From Lithospermum erythrorhizon (lineage: Eukaryota > Streptophyta > Magnoliopsida > Boraginales > Boraginaceae), in contig JADFUC010001199.1 in NCBI GenBank assembly GCA_019722365.1, forward strand, positions 25,715-89,714: DNA of 64,000 bases, in the 5' to 3' direction. The notes under the pieces are model-generated. The model ran no database searches and was not told the DNA's origin. It saw nothing but the letters and a program-made list of their open reading frames with translations. Each line of letters opens with the position of its first letter. Position 1 is the first letter of the stretch. Position numbers and translations under genes: made by a program. Positions 60,282-64,000 of this stretch are shown one piece after another.

Positions 60282-62293
60282 ACTTAGCAATAGGATGGGT
60301 ATCTGAGTTATACAAATATATCTGAGAAAATGCTAACTATTCAAGACATCATGAATACTCATCGAAATAAATGCACACCTTGAAGGAAACTTCGACTTAC
60401 GTAACACAGGCCATATTTCATCATAACTTAAAACAAAAATCTCTCCCGACACTTTAATATCCGCAATCACAAATAAATGATTTCACAAGTGAAACCACCG
60501 CAACATAATATATAATTTATCATTTTTCGGCGAACTCACCCTTGAACATAACAACAACATATGTATATAACAATTCATCCTTTCCCGGAAGGCTCACCCT
60601 TGAACACCCAACATGGCAGTATATAACGGTCGTTCCGTTTCCGGTAAATTCGCCGCCGAACACGCGTCGTCTGACATCCACAAACCACCATTGCAATGTC
60701 ATACAAAAACACCTACTTGAGTTTCAAGTAACATCTATATCACACACAATACAACCGTCGTACAAAACACATTACTTTCGGCGGAGATATATTCCGAGAT
60801 ACTTCCGCGGCAAATTATACTCAACATGAATCACGAGGAACACACTCGGCCTTAAACCTACTCAAAATTTCACTAAAACGTAAATAGGCTCAAACATAAA
60901 TACCCTCTAATAAACACCATAATATTGCATCCCAAAGGCGACTACCACGCAAATCGACAATTCCACAGTTTCCTGGAAATATACCCGCGGATAAGTTCCT
61001 TTCTGAAATATATTGTCACAATCAATTTACCATACCTGGCGCCCCAAACATAAATAAGATAACAAGCAGTGATAAATCCCCACTGGCTAGTACCACTAGC
61101 GCCCAAGCCGATCAATCGATCCTCCTGGCTGTTCACGTCCAGGAGTGCAGTGGACACACATTACAAAAATAAAATCATAACTGCATGGCCATTTCAACCA
61201 CTTTTATCCTAATTTAAATACCAGACTTTTTAACCCATTTCAGTTATAAATTTACAACTTACGTAAAGATAATTATGTTTCAATAACAATTTTGATGACA
61301 AACCTAAGCTACTGGGACTAAGAATTCGATAATGACCTATATCGTATTCAAACTCCCAACATTTTCAAATAATTTCAATAATTCCGATTTCAACCTTTTC
61401 CCAATCAATTTAACCATAACTCTCAACCCCTAATCCCTAAGTTCGTTTACTACCCAAAAATCTACTACGATTAATTCCAACTATTTGTTCCCAACTTAAC
61501 ATAATTCCCCATTTGTATCAGCAATCCAAATGTGATCCGCTAACTTATTTACATTAACCACCACATTTTAAAATCATACGATCACCCGAAAGTCATTTCA
61601 CTATAACCCACATCTCTACCCCAAATATCGATCATTATCAATTTTTATATTACAATTTAAGCCGAGAAAATAATTCTATTCAATAAAATACCCAAAATCA
61701 AAAGGCAACCCAAAAGTTCAAAAAAATTGACCATCCTAAAACATCAAATTTCACATCAAACACCATATTTCAATCCAAGAACAACTAATCTACAACCCAA
61801 GAATCAATTGGAGCAATAAAATTCAAAATATCAAAAAGTCAACAAAAGTCAAAGTTTGGAGATTTCACAAAATACTCAAAAATATCGCACCTTTTTTACC
61901 TTGAAACGACGGGGATGATGAGGAGAAACTTCTCCGAAAATTTTAGCTCCAAAGCTTGAGAATTGAGGGAGAAAATTGAAGAAGAAAAAATCAAAAATGG
62001 TATTTGTTTCTCAATTTGGTTGATCTCGTGGGCAATGAGAGGATTGGTTTGGGTTTTGGGCTCAGTGGACTATTTAGAGTGGGTTGGAACTTGGGTTGGG
62101 CCCAAGCCCAACGGTGAGAATCCGGCCCTTTAATTATTTCGATACCTACCGTTTAGCAATCCGACAACTAGCTTCCGAACATAACATTTACAGACACAAA
62201 ATATATTTAGTGGGTCCCCCAATTCTGGAAAATAAATTAAATAGCACCATATTTTAGTTTATTAGTGTGATGGAATTACCGGTTTTACATTAC
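59770..62293 (-). mobile_element. 3' LTR of a second chromovirus, reverse orientation
   Basis: Starts 'taaatacgccctcgaggttgg' and ends 'ccggttttacatta' at the element's purine tract, about 2.5 kb. It aligns with 17660-20118. It includes a (TA)n run at 60236-60277. The element's pol region follows directly on the right, so this is its 3' LTR; the 5' LTR is beyond the window. Confidence 0.75.
60236..60277. repeat. (TA)n dinucleotide run
   Basis: About 42 bases of alternating TA inside the LTR; the corresponding place in the other copies (near 21590 and 21640) has only short TA runs. Confidence 0.95.
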
Positions 62294-64000
62294 ACCCACG
62301 ACAAAAATTTCACTCCTAAATTCTACGACCCAAAAGTCCACGAAGGTAAGAATCAAAACAACCAAGATCGTGACCTCAGACGAAATTGCGAATTAGCGGT
62401 TTCTCACTTATCCTCTGGCGCTCCCATTGGCTTCCTCTATTCGAGTAGTTCCCCACAAAACTTTTTACCAATTTTGCTTCTGTTCCTGACGCTTCTCTTT
62501 CTGATCAAGATTCTCACGGGTCCCACTCACTCATGGAATTAAATCTACACACAAGTCATCAATTTGGAAACTCCAAGATAATGCGACTCATCAGGCATGT
62601 ACTTCCTCAGAAGACACATGGAACACATCATGAATCCTCTCCGATTCTCTAGGCGGGGCTAAGCATTAGCTCTGCTTGCTGTCGGGAGTTTCAAACGGCC
62701 CGATGTAACGAGGGTGAACTTCCCTCTTCTCGAACCTCATCGCACCGCCGATGGAGGTATCTTGAGAAATACCAGTCACCTACCTCTAATGACAAGTCCA
62801 CTGGCGTCGATGTCTTCTTTTTAATACATCATGTCTTTGTCCTCGAATGTTGTTGTATCAATTTTACCTCTCTATGAACTCTCCTGACTCGAGACCCATA
62901 TAAATCTTTCTCCCCTACCTCGTTTCCGGCATATCGGAGTCCTACCTCCCGGCCATACAAAGCTTCGAATGAGTGCCACCATCCAATGGTAGCAGCTGTT
63001 ATTATAAAGCGAGCCATTTTTCGGCGACTCCTGCATCCCGACTCTTAGGAGAAACTCAACACCTGACTCTCGGCATGTCCTCAAGCGTCGAATCGTTCTC
63101 GGATAACCGTCCGTTTGAGGATGAAGCAGTACTCAATTGGACTAGCCGTCCCCCTAGCCTCACAGGAATCCTCCCCAAAACCTCGAAGAGTGAACCTTCG
63201 TCCTATCGAAACAATATAAGCCCCATAGTCTATACTTGGTCTACATACATCTTGTAACTTCTCGGCCCATCGGTTGTTTTAATAGGTAGAAAATGAGCGG
63301 TCTTAGATAGTCTATCCACAATTACCCAAATCCCATCATTTCTTCTCTGAGTTCTCGGAAGTCCAAACACAAAGTCCATGGTGATCTTCTCCCAAGTCCA
63401 TTCAGGTATCGTGCTTCGGTTCGCGTGACCCCGTGGAAGCATATGGTCAATCTTGACACATTGACAAATCAAACACTTTCTTTACAAAAGTAAATTTCTT
63501 TCTTCATCGGCCACAATAGTTCTCCACCCAAATTTCGATACATTTTTATGCTGCCGGATGCATACTATATGAAGGCATGTGAGCTCATCCAAGATCTCCC
63601 TTTTGGAGTCGGCGAAGTGGGGCACAACCACCCGGCTCCCCAACATGAGAATACCGTCATCACCCGGCTGTAAACTCGATTTACTCCTCGTTAGCCTCAG
63701 AACTAGGCCTCGCGCACTACCGTCTTCCTTTCATCTCCTATCTTATCCAGCTTATCTGGTCTCACCTTCATATAGGCCAACAAAAGATCCATCACCTTCA
63801 ACTCAAAATCTACCCCAATACTAGCTTCAACTCCCTCTTTGTCTCCTTCAACACTTTAATTCAGCGTCATGCTTCATTCAGCTTTTCGCTTTGGATGATA
63901 TTCAATCGTCAGTCGTAGTCACTCGAAACTACATCCATCTTGTTGTCTCCAAAATTCCAACTCCCTCTGGGTGGTGATATACTAGCAATACGTAACTTCA
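62294..64000 (-). pseudogene. Second chromovirus: 3' part of pol (integrase and chromodomain), cut by window end
   Basis: Minus-strand polyprotein, read right to left. Beyond 63500 is the RNase H/integrase junction. Integrase core: STIPEWTWEKITMDFVFG with LPRTQRR, then VIVDRLSKTAHFLPIKTT (63290-63420), better preserved than the copy at 12912-13220. Integrase C-terminus: FEALYGREVG and LRYAGNEVGEKDLYG (62830-62960). Then a chromodomain at 62370-62530. Frames are interrupted by indels, so it is not functional as read. The same domains in the same order occur at 12054-17660. Confidence 0.8.
62370..62530 (-). pseudogene. Chromodomain of the second chromovirus
   Basis: The minus strand reads ENLDQKEKRQEQKQNW, then KVLWGTTRIEEANGSARG and VRNR. 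This parallels the chromovirus tail ILDQKE-LR-KVLWxNHxxEEATWE-MRxRYP, with two residues frameshifted around the Trp. Integrase chromodomains direct insertion toward heterochromatin. Confidence 0.6.

Overview
The window is plant nuclear DNA, most likely from a eudicot and possibly an asterid (the repeat ends look asterid-like, but I cannot name a genus). It is AT-rich and gene-poor. One spliced gene sits among nested LTR retrotransposons, foldback DNA elements and tandem repeats.

Layout. 1-8860: a Ty1/copia element on the + strand, decayed and split by a reverse-oriented solo LTR (4779-6545), and preceded by another reverse LTR full of minisatellites (1-2545). 8860-11750: AT-rich DNA with a Stowaway-like MITE and a 280-bp TTA microsatellite. 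11750-24196: minus-strand Ty3/gypsy chromovirus remains, with gag, protease, RT, integrase and chromodomain traces in 12054-17660, then a pile of related reverse LTRs. 24200-30000: low-complexity non-coding DNA with tandem duplications and one long-TIR element. 30117-36660: the only convincing host gene, a 16-exon minus-strand AAA-ATPase of the plant DAA1 (At1g64110)-like family. I resolved every exon from GT/AG borders and protein similarity. 36680-48545: promoter minisatellite, a MULE-like foldback, a captured LRR receptor-kinase fragment, a G-quadruplex run, a 658-bp Mutator-type MITE with a perfect 9-bp target duplication, a ~505-bp tandem array, a small non-autonomous copia-like element and an hAT-like MITE. 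48545-59400: a non-coding (LARD-like) retrotransposon family, including an unusual 9.77-kb insertion. 59400-64000: more reverse LTR and the 3' half of a second chromovirus on the minus strand.

Two observations matter most. (1) The 49510-59280 insertion has a matching 5-bp target duplication (TATAA) and sits inside an older copy of its own LTR. Both of its outer ends are the U5 (3') end of the LTR, and it carries a ~1.3-kb inverted repeat. It looks like an integrated, aberrantly reverse-transcribed cDNA and could be a natural hairpin-RNA source. (2) The AAA-ATPase gene is intact in frame, splice sites and motifs everywhere except a 119-bp patch (31828-31946), which contains the only canonical Walker A P-loop and carries stops and a net 16-bp loss. 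Retroelement copies throughout differ mainly by short indels, so base-level assembly error must be excluded before calling pseudogenes.
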